64,000 nucleotides of DNA from Anseranas semipalmata (GCA_013399115.1 VXAA01003139.1:73051-137050); one strand, 5' to 3'. Numbered from the stretch's first letter, positions 24,253-37,538 are shown. A program made the numbers and translations. The notes: generated by a model from the letters alone, not told the origin.

Positions 24253-27200
24253 CCCCTGAGATCAGCAAGATCTGAGAAACCTTGAACCAACATGCAGAAG
24301 ATCCCACAGCACCACAGGCAATGTATCTTCATTAGAAGTTTATCTTTATTAGAAAGATACATTTGTGAGGCAATTTTAATAACATACTACTGATATTGTC
24401 ATAATTGGAAATATAGGTAGTGAGTGGCTACCAGTGTTATGTATACGTACATGGGCCTTCTAACTTAGCACTGTATTTGGAGTATGAAGTATTAATAATG
24501 CTCAAACACAGATGTGTGGTATGAGGAAACCATAGCCTGAAGTCTGTGGAAGAAAAAGAGGGTGACTGCTAGAAGAGTACCCAAAAGTACAAGTAAAAGA
24601 AGTATGTTTGAAACTGCAGTCACAGAAAGATAGCAGAACCAGAAGTAAAAAGCTCAAGTGGCCTGTTATTGTTCATTAAAGGAACAGAACCTAGCTGCTG
24701 GGTGAAATTGAGTTTAGAGGTAGCAGACAACAAAGCTCCAGTATCCATCCTGTTTAACAGACTTCATAAAAGTAAATTTAGCCGTAACATTAAGTTGTGA
24801 ACAAATGAGAAAAGAACAAACAAATGGATTGTGTTAAGAACCATTCATCCTCTCTAGTTAGAAGCTGACAACTTTTTTCATTGTTGGTCTTCAGTGGTTT
24901 TGTTGGCACACAATGGAACATATTAGATTTTTATCATACTGGTGCTCACCCTCCCCTCATTAGTCCTAGCTAAAATTCCAACCTTTTTCATGTCCCTATG
25001 AGTTCTGAGTAATATTAGTCCTCTTCAGGATAGAAGTTTTGTTGTTTGAACATTTTTGCTGACTGTTGTTTTGTTTAGCTGCAATTAGTCCTTTCACTTG
25101 GATTTTTTGCCTTTGGAGAAAAGAAAGAGGGTTGGGGTTGGTAGGGGGTGAGGAGATGGAGATGAATGAGGCAGATGTTGCTGTCATACTGGAGGAAGAG
25201 AATGTGGAATATTCCCTTGACAAGAAGTCACCTTGGGCATAACTATAGCTCAGGTCTCTGAAGAAATTACTAAGGTGTGAAAAAGAGCTGTGAGAAAGTC
25301 TGTAGTGTAGAGCCAGGCAAGATTGTTGAGAGGGGGATCAGTAAGGCTACCATGATTTGGGAAGAGAAGGTGCAGTATGGAAACATGAAAATATGGAAAG
25401 AAAAAAAGCAAGGAGTCAGAAGATGTCATCTAAGCGATATCAAGGCTCCAGTCCAGGGAGCAGCAGAGGCAAACCCTTGTCCACATTATTCCTAATAGCT
25501 CATTAATTCTAACTGTCTTCTGCATGTATTAAACAATTAATAACTACTTTTTGCTTGCAAGTTGTATGAATCCTGCTTATGCAGTCTTTTTTGTGCCCAG
25601 TTAAAGATGTCAGGTGAGGATGACCAGTGAAGGAAGCCACAGTGACTGCCAGCACAGACAGTGTTATGCTTCTGTCCCTTCTTCCATCCCGCAAAACAGA
25701 GCTGAAGCAAATCCCCTTCTCTCTCTTCCCACATTTTCCCAAACCACATGGTGCTGCTGTTTCTCAGATAGATTTTTCCCTAGCTAAGCATGGAGGCCCA
25801 GGCCCATGAGTTTCCCTTTATGCTGCTGAGATGGCAGTTATGTGGTACAGGAAAGATCAAAAAGTACATAGAGGAAATGGCAATACATAGCTGGAGAAAT
25901 CAGGCTTGCCCCAAAGGGATGATGTCTGTGAGTGAAAGCAGGGAGAGGATTAGGCAGATGACTTGGGCAGGTATTGGAAATCTATCACTTCTTATCATCA
26001 CATGAGACTTGGCACACAGGAAGAGTCATCTACATGACATTACTTTTGCCAACAACAGCCTCAGTCTGCTCCTGGTTGTTCATTATGTCTAGTCCTCAGC
26101 AGGTGCCTCCATTTCTCAGATCCACTTCTCAGCATCAGCTTCTCGTACTATCCAGAAGTGAGTGTTTGGTGGATATTCTTGGAAACTTCTGCCACATCTT
26201 CATACACCCCAGACTGGTTAGCCACTGATAAGTCATGAGGTTCAAAAAGGCATTAGTCATTATTTGGTTTATGGGTATGGGTTCCTGAAATTTTGTCTGG
26301 CAAGTCATGATGTCAGTTGATTCTCTCAATGCTTCCCATTGCTCTTTGTCCCATTTCCCCAAACATGCTGCTGTCCCACTAGCTGGAGTTGATCTACCAG
26401 GCACAGGAACTCTTGCTTAACAGAGACAATACTGTTGCAACACTGAAGCTTCTCAGAAGTCATTTTTTTTGTCAGACAAAAAGAAGTGCAGGAGGGCAGG
26501 AGTCAAAACATTCAGAGTATCCTCCCAGAGTAGCTGCCTCAAAGGATAAAGAACACCCCTTTTCCCTCATACCTAGCCTTTTTTCAACCAATGTAGGTTT
26601 GGGCAGCAGGCACCAGGAGGTCACCAATAAGTAATGATCAACAAAATGAACAGAAATAAAAATAAGACTTGCTTCCACTTGTGATCCTTATATGTCTCCA
26701 TGGAGCCGCAGACAATGACACGACCACAATCTCCAGGGTAGTTCCCAGCTGAGCAATCCGTACTCCAGAAGGCAAATATTTGTGGACAGCTTTCCTTCAA
26801 GCAGTTTAAACTTATGTACAGGAAAAATATGCAGTCACTGCTCTATGCAAAGCAAACCTTCTGAAATACACACACTGTAGATGTAGAGACTTCAACAGCA
26901 CTTGCTTTAATCCACCCTTATTAAGGCACATTTTTTGCTAATTTGGCTCCATTGCCACTGAAAGCCAAGAAGGGGCAGCACAAATTATTAGTATTAAGAA
27001 CCTTTTAAAACTATTTGGAATAAAAATAAAACCTATCACCATTCTTATCTGGAAGAATAACATTAAAATTGTGTTTCACCTTGACTTCTACAGTGTTTGT
27101 GATTCACCATGTATTCCTGATAATAGAATACAAAATATTTATTGCTTTGAGGTAAAAGGAAACTAATTTTTTTTTTTGTTCCAAAGAAATTACCACATAG

Positions 27201-28664
27201 ACTATTTAAATGTATCTCTGACTGAATCCTGAATTGACAAGAAAGTTTTAAGATTAAAATGGAAAAATTATCATCCTTATTAGTGGACATTGTTAACGTG
27301 CCCATTTATTAGAAAAGACAGGTGGAATTAAATAAAAATGGTCTGCCCTTGGGTGAAAATTAAAGTGAGTGTTGGGAGGAATTAGTAAAAGGAAAGGTGA
27401 TTTTTTTTTTTTATCTCCCAAGATCAACTGAATTTTCTTGTGGTTCCAAGGTGCTAGGCAGGTTATGCCATAAAGATCAACTATGGCTTCAGGGAGGAGA
27501 AAATTGATAGATTCATTAATTCACAAAGAAAACTTGAAATCCTCCTAACTAGTCCAAGAGGGGGCTAAAATCATCATCACTTCAAAAGCAATATAACTCA
27601 AATTTAAATACTTATTCACAACCACTTAAATGATTTGCTATGTTTTAAAGCATAACTCATAAAACTCTCTAGTATGTCTTCAGAAGAGCAATTAAGTCAT
27701 GTACAATCTCGTTCATAGTTTAAAAGAAAAAAAAACATCATCAAAAATTAAGAGATTAATATATATGCAATAAAAAGTTCATTTGATCAAGATAAATCTT
27801 CTGGGAAGTACTAAGATTTATTAATGTGCTAGACAGAATATGAGTTTCTAGAAAGCGATTACATGGCTGGAGATACCTCACTCGGGAAGTCCTTATACTC
27901 ATTCACTCTGGTGGAATTCCCGATGAGAAAGAAATTCCAGGCATGTGCCCCAGAGAGAGTTGTCTAAGGTTTCCAGAGTGAGGAGTCCACGTTTTTAAGG
28001 ATAACACAGGCAGCAGCAAAACATCTATGACATCATTCCAAATCCTGATTTTCATGACAACGGAATATTGCACAGACTGTGAGTCAGGCAGAAAGCTCTG
28101 GTCCTAGCACAGTCCCTGTCCTGACACTGCACTTCCAGAAAGGATGTAAAGGGCAGAAGTTCTGCAGCTGGAATAGCTGCTCAAATATACCTCTTTATAA
28201 TGTAAGTGCATGGAACCTGATGCTGAGAAGAAGAAATATGACAATTTCTAACCTGATAATTTTGTGTCAGGTTGTGTTTCAATGGAAAACAATATTTCCT
28301 CAGTGTTTCCATTGCAAAGCAGGGCACTGAGACGTGTAAGTAGAATGAAAATCCAGCAATATGAGGGCTTTATGGAGTTAGGGATCACAAGATGTAACAT
28401 CCATTGCACCCACTTTAAGAACATCTCTGACAAAGAGTTAATATTTTTAAAGATTTGTAAAAAGTATTGTGTGCCTGCAAAGCTGGAATGTCATCATTGT
28501 TCATACATGATGAGTCCAGAGCTGCAACATCTGCACTTCCAAACAAACAGGAACTGAAGAGAAAACATTTTGAGTTTTAGAGCTCTTGTCTTTTATGTAC
28601 ACATTTAACTGATGCTATTTAATGGCATGACAACACAGAACAGTTTACCAGCTGGGCTTCAATT

Positions 28665-29015
28665 GCTCACAAATGTAAGGTAAGGCACATTGGAAAGGAA
28701 TAAAATATGAAGAGTTTATACACACTATGGGGTTCTAAATAAACTGCAGGCATACAGAAAGAGAACCCTGTCATTACTATGAATTGCTCAGTGAAAACTT
28801 CAAGTCGATGCTCACCTTGGCTAAAGAAAGAAATATTAGGTGGCATACAGAGCAAGATAAAATATCCTCAAAACATTAGCATGTAGTTATATAAATGAAC
28901 AGCAGCCTCTTAGCTGGAATACTGCATGTAGTTCTGGTCATGTCTTCTGAATAAAAACAGGAGGAAATAAATATAGTAAGAGGAATAAAAGTAGGCGGAA
29001 AAGATGCTTAAATGT
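28665..29015 (+). mobile_element. Ancient, decayed CR1-type LINE fragment
   Basis: The best landmark is 28914-28940. Codon by codon it reads Leu-Glu-Tyr-Cys-Met-stop-Phe-Trp-Ser, matching the [10 protein letters not shown] block seen in the younger CR1 copy at 13.7 kb, with the Gln codon changed to TAG. Upstream, 28670-28800 follows the order of the same protein region (a GCACATTGG stretch, then GGGTTCTAAATAAACTG, then a GAAAACTTCAAG stretch) in the way that older reptile and bird CR1-like LINEs do. There are many stops and small indels, so it is long dead. It belongs to a different, older lineage than the other CR1 copies in the window. The boundaries are approximate, and no 3' end repeats are preserved. 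Confidence 0.7.
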
Positions 29016-31239
29016 AGAGGCCTTGAGAAAAACATCCAAATTTTAGGTATCTAGTCGAAAGGGCCTTCCTACAAAATCATGTAATTCCCCTGTGTAGCTG
29101 AATGTAAGAACTGGTAATCTCCAGATAATAAGTTAGTCAGAGTCTAGATATTTGTTGTTGACTTGAGCGTATAAGGGACCGGTAGGGAATATTCAGTTCA
29201 TCATCCACCAAAAAACTGTTCTGACAACTCTGTCTTGAGCACAGCAGGTGGTATCACCTGCCCTTCTTTAAATTTTATATTATAAAAACCTGTGTAAAAA
29301 GCATATCTGTGGCCTGAGGGGACTTGGACCTTCTTCACAGTGGGTGGCCCACCCACCAAGACTGCCCTATATAGCCAAGAATGCAAGGGCAAAAGGAAGC
29401 TACATTCTCGGGCAAGAGAAGAGTTATGTGGTGCCCCAAACTCAGCTCCCTGGAACCTGAGGATGTTCTTTAGACCTTCACTGCAGTAACTGGATAAAAC
29501 CCTAGAAATATTTACGGGATCACAGATCAGAAGTATGGGCCTCCCAAGTTCCTGGTTGATTGTCTCAAACACTAAATGTGAAGTCAAGTTCTGTCTTGTT
29601 TGCTTTTCTTCTGTTCCTGTAACTCCTGCATCCTTGGTTGCATGTGGCTCAGTTTCAACAGGAAAGTGAATGGTGCACCTGCCAGAGTACTTTTAAGACG
29701 TAGGTAGACCATATGCTTAGAATAATAGGACATAAGGCTTGGCCTAGCTAAGGCTGATGGGGACTTCCTTCTTTTTGGAAAGCTTTGCAAAAGTGGGCTG
29801 TGCAGTTGACTGCAATACAGAAAACAGTTATCAGAGCTAACTTAGAAGTTCACCCTTGACTGTGGCGTAGTTTAGGTGAGCAGTCCTGATTTAGATTGAC
29901 TAAACAAGAATATAACAAAGGTAGAAAGAATAATGAATATAATCTAGAGAAGATAAATATTCTTAGTAAACTTCCTTTATAATGCAAAGGAACAGGAAAA
30001 TAATATAAACAGGAAAGTAATGGAAGTAAAAGGATAAGATAAAAGTGTAGTTTTTGCTGTATAATCACAGGTGAAAGTCTTGAAAGGATGTCCAAGGATG
30101 TAACAATTTTAAAAGATTGCATACACACACTTATGCATACATATGTACAGTACATTGAAAACATCCAAAATTATATCAGGGAAAATGTTAAAGAATGTGT
30201 TTTGGGCATAATCCAAACTTTTTGAGAGCATCAGATAGAATAATCTACAGAGTATTAAACTGCCAGCCACTCCAGGACTGTGCATACATCCTTTTGAAGC
30301 AGGTTGTCCTGCTCCCTGCAAGAGGCAGGCTATTAGATTAGAGAAATCACTGGTCTGCATCAAAATAGCAATTTCTGTAATTTTTCCTTGTGTCATAACT
30401 TCCATATGTTCTTGATAATTATTAAGAAATAATACTCATTGAAATAAACATGCTGCATTCGCATATGACTCACAATGCTGTTGTTGCTAATGTAAAAATT
30501 AAGATTAATCACTACTTATAATCAGATCTGTATTTCTAATATAAACTAGAGTTATCTGCAAGTCTTCATACATCTGTCATGTCTCATTGATCTAAATGAT
30601 AAACATAGAAGGCTTTCTTCATTTTTTTTTCATAAAATGACATTGGCTTTTTTATCTTATCATTGCAAAGCTGTTGCAGGTTGCATTTTTTTCCCGTTGA
30701 TGTAGAAACTCCTGCTGTTGATGTTGTGGTTCAAAATGAAATTTGGAATCATCAGAACGGGCATTATTTTAAATGTATCATCTCTCTGAAAGGTCTGAGA
30801 GAATTGCCATTATCTCCTTTGTAAGACAAAATAAATAAAAAAGAAACAAGAATTACCGTAACAGCACTCTCAGGTTGTTATTTGAACATGAGCATCACCC
30901 CATAACATTCCAAACAAGGCAGCTTATGAGCTGTCTAGAGAAGGGAATATTACTTGTGCTAGAATCTCTCCTCCTAGCACAAAAAGGTGAAAACTGCGTT
31001 GCTCTCTGCTAATAAGGCTTGTCACATGAGGAAAGAAACTACTTCTAGTTCTGTGAGGAAAGCAGCTTTAATTTCCATCTTGAACTCTCAACGGGAAAAG
31101 TGCCAAGGGGTATCCTGACTCAGAGCACAGTTGTCTTTCCCAGCATTGCCATGCCACTGTTATTTTGAGGGACAACGCTTGCCTTCCTGTAGAGGTAACA
31201 TAGCAGCTATTCTGCTTTGGAAAGGTTGTTTATGGTGAA
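29016..31239. other. Unique DNA, no gene seen
   Basis: Includes the longest unbroken frame outside repeats and gaps, 128 codons on the minus strand at 29201-29587. It has no recognisable domain, no paired splice sites that I could identify, and biased low-information composition. The surrounding 29160-29790 region is somewhat more GC-rich and holds a TATATA box near 29370; it may be an unnamed old repeat. The rest is ordinary AT-rich DNA. Confidence 0.6.
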
Positions 31240-32413
31240 GAATAGAAGGATTTCACTGACCAAGGGAAGCCAGTAGATGTGATCATTTTGGAATTTAGCA
31301 GAGTTTTCAGTACTGTCTCTCACAGTATCCTTCTGGACAAAATGTCCAGCACAGAGCTAGGTAAATACATAAGACAATGGGTGAAAAATTGGCTGACAGG
31401 TCAGGCTCAAAGGGTTAATGTAAATGGGGTTACATCAGGCTGGTGGCCAGTCACCAGTGGGGTTTCCCAAGGTTCCATTTTAGGTCCAGTTCTCTTCAAT
31501 GTTTTTATAAATTACCTGGATGCAGAACTTGAATGAATACAAAGTAAGTTTGCAGATGATACTAAATTAGGAGGAGCTGTTGGCTCTGACTCAAGGGTAG
31601 AGAGGCCTTGCAGAGAGATCTTGACAAATTAGAGGGCTGAGTAATCACCAACTGTTTGTAATTTAACAAGAGCAAGTGTCGGATTCTGCACCTGGGACAG
31701 GGCAATCCTGTACATACATACAGACTGGGGGATGAGAGGCTGGAGAGCAGCTCCGTGGAAAGGGATCCAGGTTTTTGGTCACTGGCAAGCTGAATATGAG
31801 CCAGCAGTGTGCACTGGCAGCCTAAAGGGCCAACTGTACCCTGGGGTGCATCAGGCATGGCATGACTACCTGGCCGAGGGAAGTGATTGTCCCGCTCTGC
31901 TGTGCACTGGTGCGGCCTCACCTCAAGTACTGTGTGCAGTTTGGGGCACCACAGTACAAAAAGGACATAAAACTATCAGAGAGCATCCAAAGGAGGGTAA
32001 CAAAGATGGTGAAAGGTCTAGAGGGCAAGATGTATGAGGAGTGGCTGAAGTCACTTGGTTTGTTCAGTCTAGAGAAGAGGATACTGAGCGGAGACCTCAT
32101 CACAGGAGCAGAGGAGGAAGGGCCAGTAACAGGACCTAAGGAAATGGCATGAACCTGTGTCAGGAGAGGTTCAGACTAAATATTAGCAAAAGGTTTTTCA
32201 CTGAGAGGGTGATCGGGCACTGGAACAGGCTCTCCAGGGAAGTGGTCACAGCACCGAGTCTGCTGGAGTTCAAGAAGCATTTTGACAATGCTCTCAGACA
32301 TATAGTTTAATATTTATGTAGTCCTGTGTGGAGACATAAGTTGGACTCGATGATCCTTGTGGGTCCCTTCCAACTCAGGATATTCTGTGATTCTATATTC
32401 TAGGATTCTAGGA
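31240..32413 (+). mobile_element. CR1 LINE, 5'-truncated, with intact 3' end
   Basis: A 1.2-kb copy of the CR1 ORF2 C-terminal half plus 3' UTR. The frame starting at 31279 encodes the reverse-transcriptase segment [17 protein letters not shown], then [10 protein letters not shown] and [20 protein letters not shown]. It stops at TGA 31534-31536. The same frame resumes with the catalytic FADD at 31549-31560 (Phe-Ala-Asp-Asp-Thr-Lys). Further stops follow near 31630. A +1 shifted frame at 31862-32152 carries the downstream block (a degenerate [29 protein letters not shown]). The 3' UTR ends with GATGATCC...GGGTCCCTTCCAACTC and the terminal repeats TATTCTGTGATTCTATATTC to about 32413. The 5' end is truncated inside the reverse transcriptase. 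It is inactive: no endonuclease, stops and a frameshift. It is on the opposite strand to the other large CR1 copies here. Confidence 0.95.
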
Positions 32414-35400
32414 TAAAATATCTTTGCTTTTCATCTTTGTTGCCTGACAGCTTGAATTCTGAATCTAAGTAGACATGTCTAAGGAATACAAAAAGGTTTA
32501 CATCCCAGTGAAAGATTGAGTAGCCCTTGGTCCAGACATTCAAATGAGCTTCCTAGTTTATGACAACAAAAATCATATAATATTAATGTAAACAGCTAAG
32601 ATCTTTTGCCTCCAAGGCATCAAAACATGGGTTTTATGAGTATGCACTATAATATTAAATTTTTATATTCAGTAGTGAAAAACTTAGTCACTAGCTTGAC
32701 CAGTAAGTTAGTGTTATTGTAGTCTAGACCAATTGTAATCTAATTTTCAGCAATATTAAATTATATTAAAAGAGCAAAAACCCTAACACAAGTCCATATA
32801 TTTATGTATGACTGTGAATCCAACAATATTAGTTGCATTTAGGTGACAGTTATTGTAATTATAACTGTAATGCAAGGGAAAAATTTAGTAAGCTAGTTCA
32901 TGAAACAAAGTTCTCCCAACAGTTCAGTTTATTTGTCTCCTTACTGTGCAGAAACAGGTAACAAAGAGACAAAGATACAATACATATTTGACAATTATAT
33001 TGAAGAACACAGTTTTCTTGTCTTTATGGTCATAACCATTTAAATTTATCTTTTATTGTCATGCTACTAGTTACACCCTCACAGAGACAATGTCTTTTCC
33101 TCATGTCATGTACCTCTTAGCATTTGGGACCACATGCTTATGTTGTATGCAAAAAAACAAAAAAACAAAAAACAACCAAACAGCAAACTGAAGTGTAAAA
33201 CTAAGCCTTGAAAAAAGACCCTAAGTTGCTGCCCTTACCCTCATCTGTAGTTGTAGGAGCTTTACAGAAGGGGAGAATATCATGCCTTGACAATATGTGA
33301 TAGTCTGGTGCCAGGAAGATGAAAAGCAGCCAAACAAAATGGTCTCTTTTGTTTAACGTATGCCACCAAGGTTCTTTCCACTATGGCTTTTCCTTTCCAA
33401 TGCCATTGGAATTTTCTTTGGAAAACCATATCATGGGAGGCACAAGCAGAATGACTACATAATATAAAAAACTCGCCTCTACAGGATGGGAAATATCTGT
33501 GTCCCATGCCCCAAAATACATATTAAAAATGAAACAGCTCCAGTACTGCCTTGAATTGATTGAGACTGAGGAATCTCTTTCTCTGGTTACATCTCCAGCA
33601 TATGGAGCAGAGTATTCGGAACACAGATTTCTTCTTGAAGGTTTTATTGAACCTTTTTAAGTCAGTGAGGACTCTTATGACTTCATTTAATTTGACATCA
33701 CCTACATTTGGGGCATACAGCAAGGTGTGCTGTGATACTTTCAGTTTGAGACTCGCGGCTACCTCTTATTCTTTAAAATATTACGATTTAGAGCTGAAGC
33801 CTCCAACCCCTTTGGATCTGTGATCTGAATTATCACTCTGAAAAAAAAAAAAAATAATCTTGTGACCTTCATCACCTCAATTTCATTGAGCAAATTAAAA
33901 ATATATATCACTTCTATCTGTTCCTATTACTCCATAATTCTCACCATTTTCAAGGTAGAATTTTTCTGTTCTATACTTTACTTTTCTGAATGTGTACTGC
34001 AGTTATGGACTAATTAGATATTAAAACCAATTATTAGAAGTAGTTTTGAAAGAAACTAATATAAATGTTGTAAGTAGGATGCTGCTAATTACCAGGCAAA
34101 GGTAAACCACTCAATAATTACAATTGCTAAACTTAACATATCTGATGTACAAGCAAAGTTCTTCAGCAATGAAATGGGTCAAATATCTTTTTGCAGGTAA
34201 ATCATTTGACAATCCAACTCTAGGCCAATGAAAATGTCCATGTTATATTAATGATTCATTCAGTAGTTCAATATTCATTCTATACAGCCTGCGTTCTTTA
34301 AATCTTTCTCAGAAATAAAGAAATGATTATATGGTCTAATAATTTCACCAACTATACATATCAAACATAGACATGCTTTCATCTTCCTCAGTAAAAATAT
34401 AATCCATCAGACTCGAAAGATCCATTGTGAAGTTGCTATATTCAACCTTTTGAACATGGGACAATAGCTTGCTTATTGTCTTCAGACACTGAGCTATATT
34501 TTATTTCAAAATCTGTAAACCAAAGACAGGTTTTTAATCCAGATATTTTTTATTGTATAGTCCTAAAATCAAGGTTCCCTATAGATATTTGATTCATATT
34601 GCTTGAAGCTATAATCATCATATATCACATCACAAAAACAAAACATCCATTTATCAAAGACATGCCAAGGAGAGGAACAGTCAGGGCACATCAGCTCTGA
34701 AAGATGGTGGGTCACAACTCTCCATGGCTGTTCCAGAAAGAGACCAGAGTCAGATTCTCTCTAGCAAAATGTCAATCATTGTTACATATGGCTTTCCTGC
34801 TTCATATTTTAGTGATATACACACTTTCATGCATATTGTTACTCTGACTTGCTGTCTTCGAGATTTTTCCTTCCCATTTAAAGCTCACAGAGCATTCTCC
34901 CTAATCTCTGTTCATCTGTACATGTCTTTCTATTGCAATAGTAAAAAGATTAGTTGTGAGGAAGTTGAGGAGAAGGTAGGAGAAGTATCAAATCAGTACC
35001 CCACATATGACACCAACTCTGAGAGTGGATTTTCTTGAGGGAAGTTTATTGCCTCAGTGGATGTTCCAGATTAACTGTTTGGATTCACTGTGAATTTGCT
35101 CAATGAAAGGAAGAGTATCTTGAAGGGAGAAGAGTCTCCAAGCAAGGGAAAAATTTATGTTTGCTTCTCCACATCACATTCCTGAGAAAAATGTAAATTA
35201 ATCTTCAAGAGGTCCTTGGTTCTCCAACTGGTGAACATCCAGATGTGAGCTCCAGCAACCATTCATGGCTCCAGCCTTTCTGGATATTCTTTCTTCAGCC
35301 TCAAATGACTGATGAAGTGAAGTGACAGATTCTCCATTCCTCTGGTTGTACCTTCCAGAATGGGGTGCAACTGAATATATGTGTAAATATAGCTATATAG

Positions 35401-36321
35401 GGATTTAGGGAATTTAGGAGACTGCCTTTATGGAATTTAAGGAATTAGGGGAATTTAGAGAATTGCTGTGTTGAGACTTTCTAAAACAATGATGTCAGGA
35501 CAGTTTTAAACTTTAAAACAAAGCTTTATTAGATTGACTTTTGTTAACAATGTACATTATGCTAAATTGTTTCTTATACTTCATCAAACATTATCACTAC
35601 ATATTCAAAGCTGTCAATCCTTGTCGTAGCCTAAATTGTCTGTAAGCATACAGTAATACAGAGCTAACATGATGTAGTTATGGTTTTAGTCAACAAAATT
35701 GAGATGGCCAGGCTTGAGAGGTCATCAAAGCAGGAACCAAAACTCTTCCAGTTTCCTCATTTTCCTCATTCTGTTTATATATGTCTGTTTATATATGTCA
35801 TTATGTTTATATATTCTTTCCCCACTCTGAACAGGGTGATCTCAGCTGCTCTTGGCTTTGGTTTTGCTAGTTATCTTTCTTGTGAATTCAGTAGGATGTC
35901 CTGTATATTTGCAATCTCTTGGGCTTATCTTGCTCTTTGTCCATTTCACAAATTCTGTCAGCTGGCTTTCTGTTTACATGTTTTCCCATGACTCCTATAT
36001 GCAACTACACAAGCCATCATGTGCCCCTTTGGTGGTCTCTTTACTAACTTTTCTAAAATCTTTACATGTTGTCTGGCTATGTGACAGCAATGTTACAATA
36101 TACATAGCAGTGTTATGGGTTATATTATTTAGTATGTTTATGCTTGGGTTAGAAACCAGCTAGTATTAACCTATTTGCTAACCAGTGCATTTCTAACTTA
36201 TAGGTGTCGTAGGCCTCTGTTTTGCTTGCAAATAATTCTAGATGACCTGTATATATATGAATGGAATTGAACAGTCTCATACTTAGAAAGGATGTGTTCT
36301 CATACCTATTACTGTAATTTA

Positions 36322-36534
36322 AAGAACAACAAAAAAAGCACACACACAAAAAAATCAAAAGAATAAAAACAACCCCCAAAAAACACAGCCCTCAAAAACA
36401 AAACAAAACAAACAACAACAACAACAACAACAACAACACAAAAACAAATGAACAAACACAAACCCCACAACCCCACAATGCTCCCTTCTCTCCCATCCAC
36501 ACCCCAAAACAAAACAAAACAGAACAAAAAAATA
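36322..36534. repeat. A/C-rich low-complexity tract with (CAA)n core
   Basis: The plus strand is almost entirely A and C for about 210 bp: CA repeats, AAAAC units, then about ten CAA units at 36409-36438, then more A/C-rich sequence with AAAAC units near 36506-36528. G and T are rare. Confidence 0.9.
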
Positions 36535-37017
36535 CCTTGACTTCTAGTTCTGGAGTCACATCACTTCTGCTCCCTACCCCTCTGGTGAGCCATTCAGAAA
36601 GCAGAAGTCCATTCACAACACATCTCTGTCTAACAGATTTTTGAAAGAAACTATCAATAGTCAGGAATTCTGGAACTGTTCTCCTTTCCATTCAAGATGT
36701 CTAAGACTCAAAACCATTAAAATATTAGAGAGCCATACATCGTTCCTATTTTTCAATGTCATATTTTTAAAGAAGGCTACAAGTCTCTAGTAAACAGCAC
36801 TAGGCAATTACCCCTGGTAATGTTTTTCTGGATCAATAAGCTTTCACAAGAGCCGTTTCCTCACCTTTATTACCCACAGTTTCTGCTATTTAAATTATGC
36901 ACATTAAAATCAATTTATATATCTGTTATCAACATTGATCTTTATAGACAGAAAAAATAGTTTTTTTTATCTTTTGTTTAATATTGATTTAAAATTTCTA
37001 CAACCAAGGCAGTGAAA

Positions 37018-37020
<3 letters not shown>

Positions 37021-37053
<33 letters not shown>
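37021..37053. repeat. poly(A) tract (33 A), followed by CAGCAA units
   Basis: The longest homopolymer in the window, followed by CAGCAACAGCAAC. No source transcript or LINE body is recognisable upstream, so I do not call it a processed pseudogene. Confidence 0.95.
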
Positions 37054-37054
<1 letters not shown>

Positions 37055-37493
37055 AGCAACAGCAACAAAAAACAATTTATTTTTGTTTTACTTTCATTTG
37101 AAGTAATTGTCTTTTAAAGTCATATTCTTGGTGTTGTATCATTTGGGGTTCAAAGACTACATGAGAATCTTTGTCTGCCAACATGGGATAGTTCAAGTCT
37201 TTTTAATTGTGAAATTTTTCCTGCAACTGTTAGATTTAATTAAATCTTCCTTTTTGTTAAATTTAAATCTGGGGTCAAATTCGAACTGACAACACCTCTT
37301 TGATTCCTGGTCTCAAATGGGGGACATTTCATTTGTTGTGAAGTCGAAATTAGAAATTAACTACAGCTTAAATAATGGAAACTAAAATGAAGGAAAAGAA
37401 TTACCTAGGTAACATTTCATTTATCCCCACATTTCTTTGCTTTTCTACATTTTATTACATCTAACCTGCATAAAGAGCAAAATAATTTAAAGC

Positions 37494-37538
37494 GGATGGA
37501 CAAAAGAAAGGGCACAAACAGTGATTTGTTGTCCGTCC
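37494..37538. repeat. Imperfect inverted repeat (10-bp arms, 25-nt loop)
   Basis: The left arm is GGATGGACAA (37494-37503) and the right arm is TTGTCCGTCC (37529-37538). As RNA all ten positions pair, one of them a G-U wobble. In DNA nine of ten match. It is short, and may be chance. Confidence 0.55.

Larger units (their letters stand above)
20153..28664. other. AT-rich unique DNA, no gene seen
   Basis: Contains AAAT arrays (20222-20241, 20997-21020), A or T homopolymers (21841-21863, 24237-24252) and many frames of up to 110 codons, none with a recognisable domain. A slightly less AT-rich part at about 25600-26700 carries several overlapping frames of up to 89 codons on both strands, again without protein-like features. 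I see no named mobile element, RNA gene or splice-flanked exon that I would defend. Confidence 0.65.

Noticed and set aside
29201..29587. 128-codon minus-strand open frame
   Set aside because: The longest frame outside repeats and gaps, but it shows no domain, signal, membrane pattern or flanking splice sites. One frame of this length is expected by chance among six frames over 64 kb.
30721..30740. TGTTGTGGTT, resembling the start of the LTRs at 8531 and 20032
   Set aside because: Only the first ten or so bases match; what follows is unrelated AT-rich DNA with no second LTR end.
36309..36691. Valine- and phenylalanine-rich minus-strand frames resembling membrane proteins
   Set aside because: They are translations of the A/C-rich low-complexity tract; the hydrophobic runs come from CAA and CA repeats.
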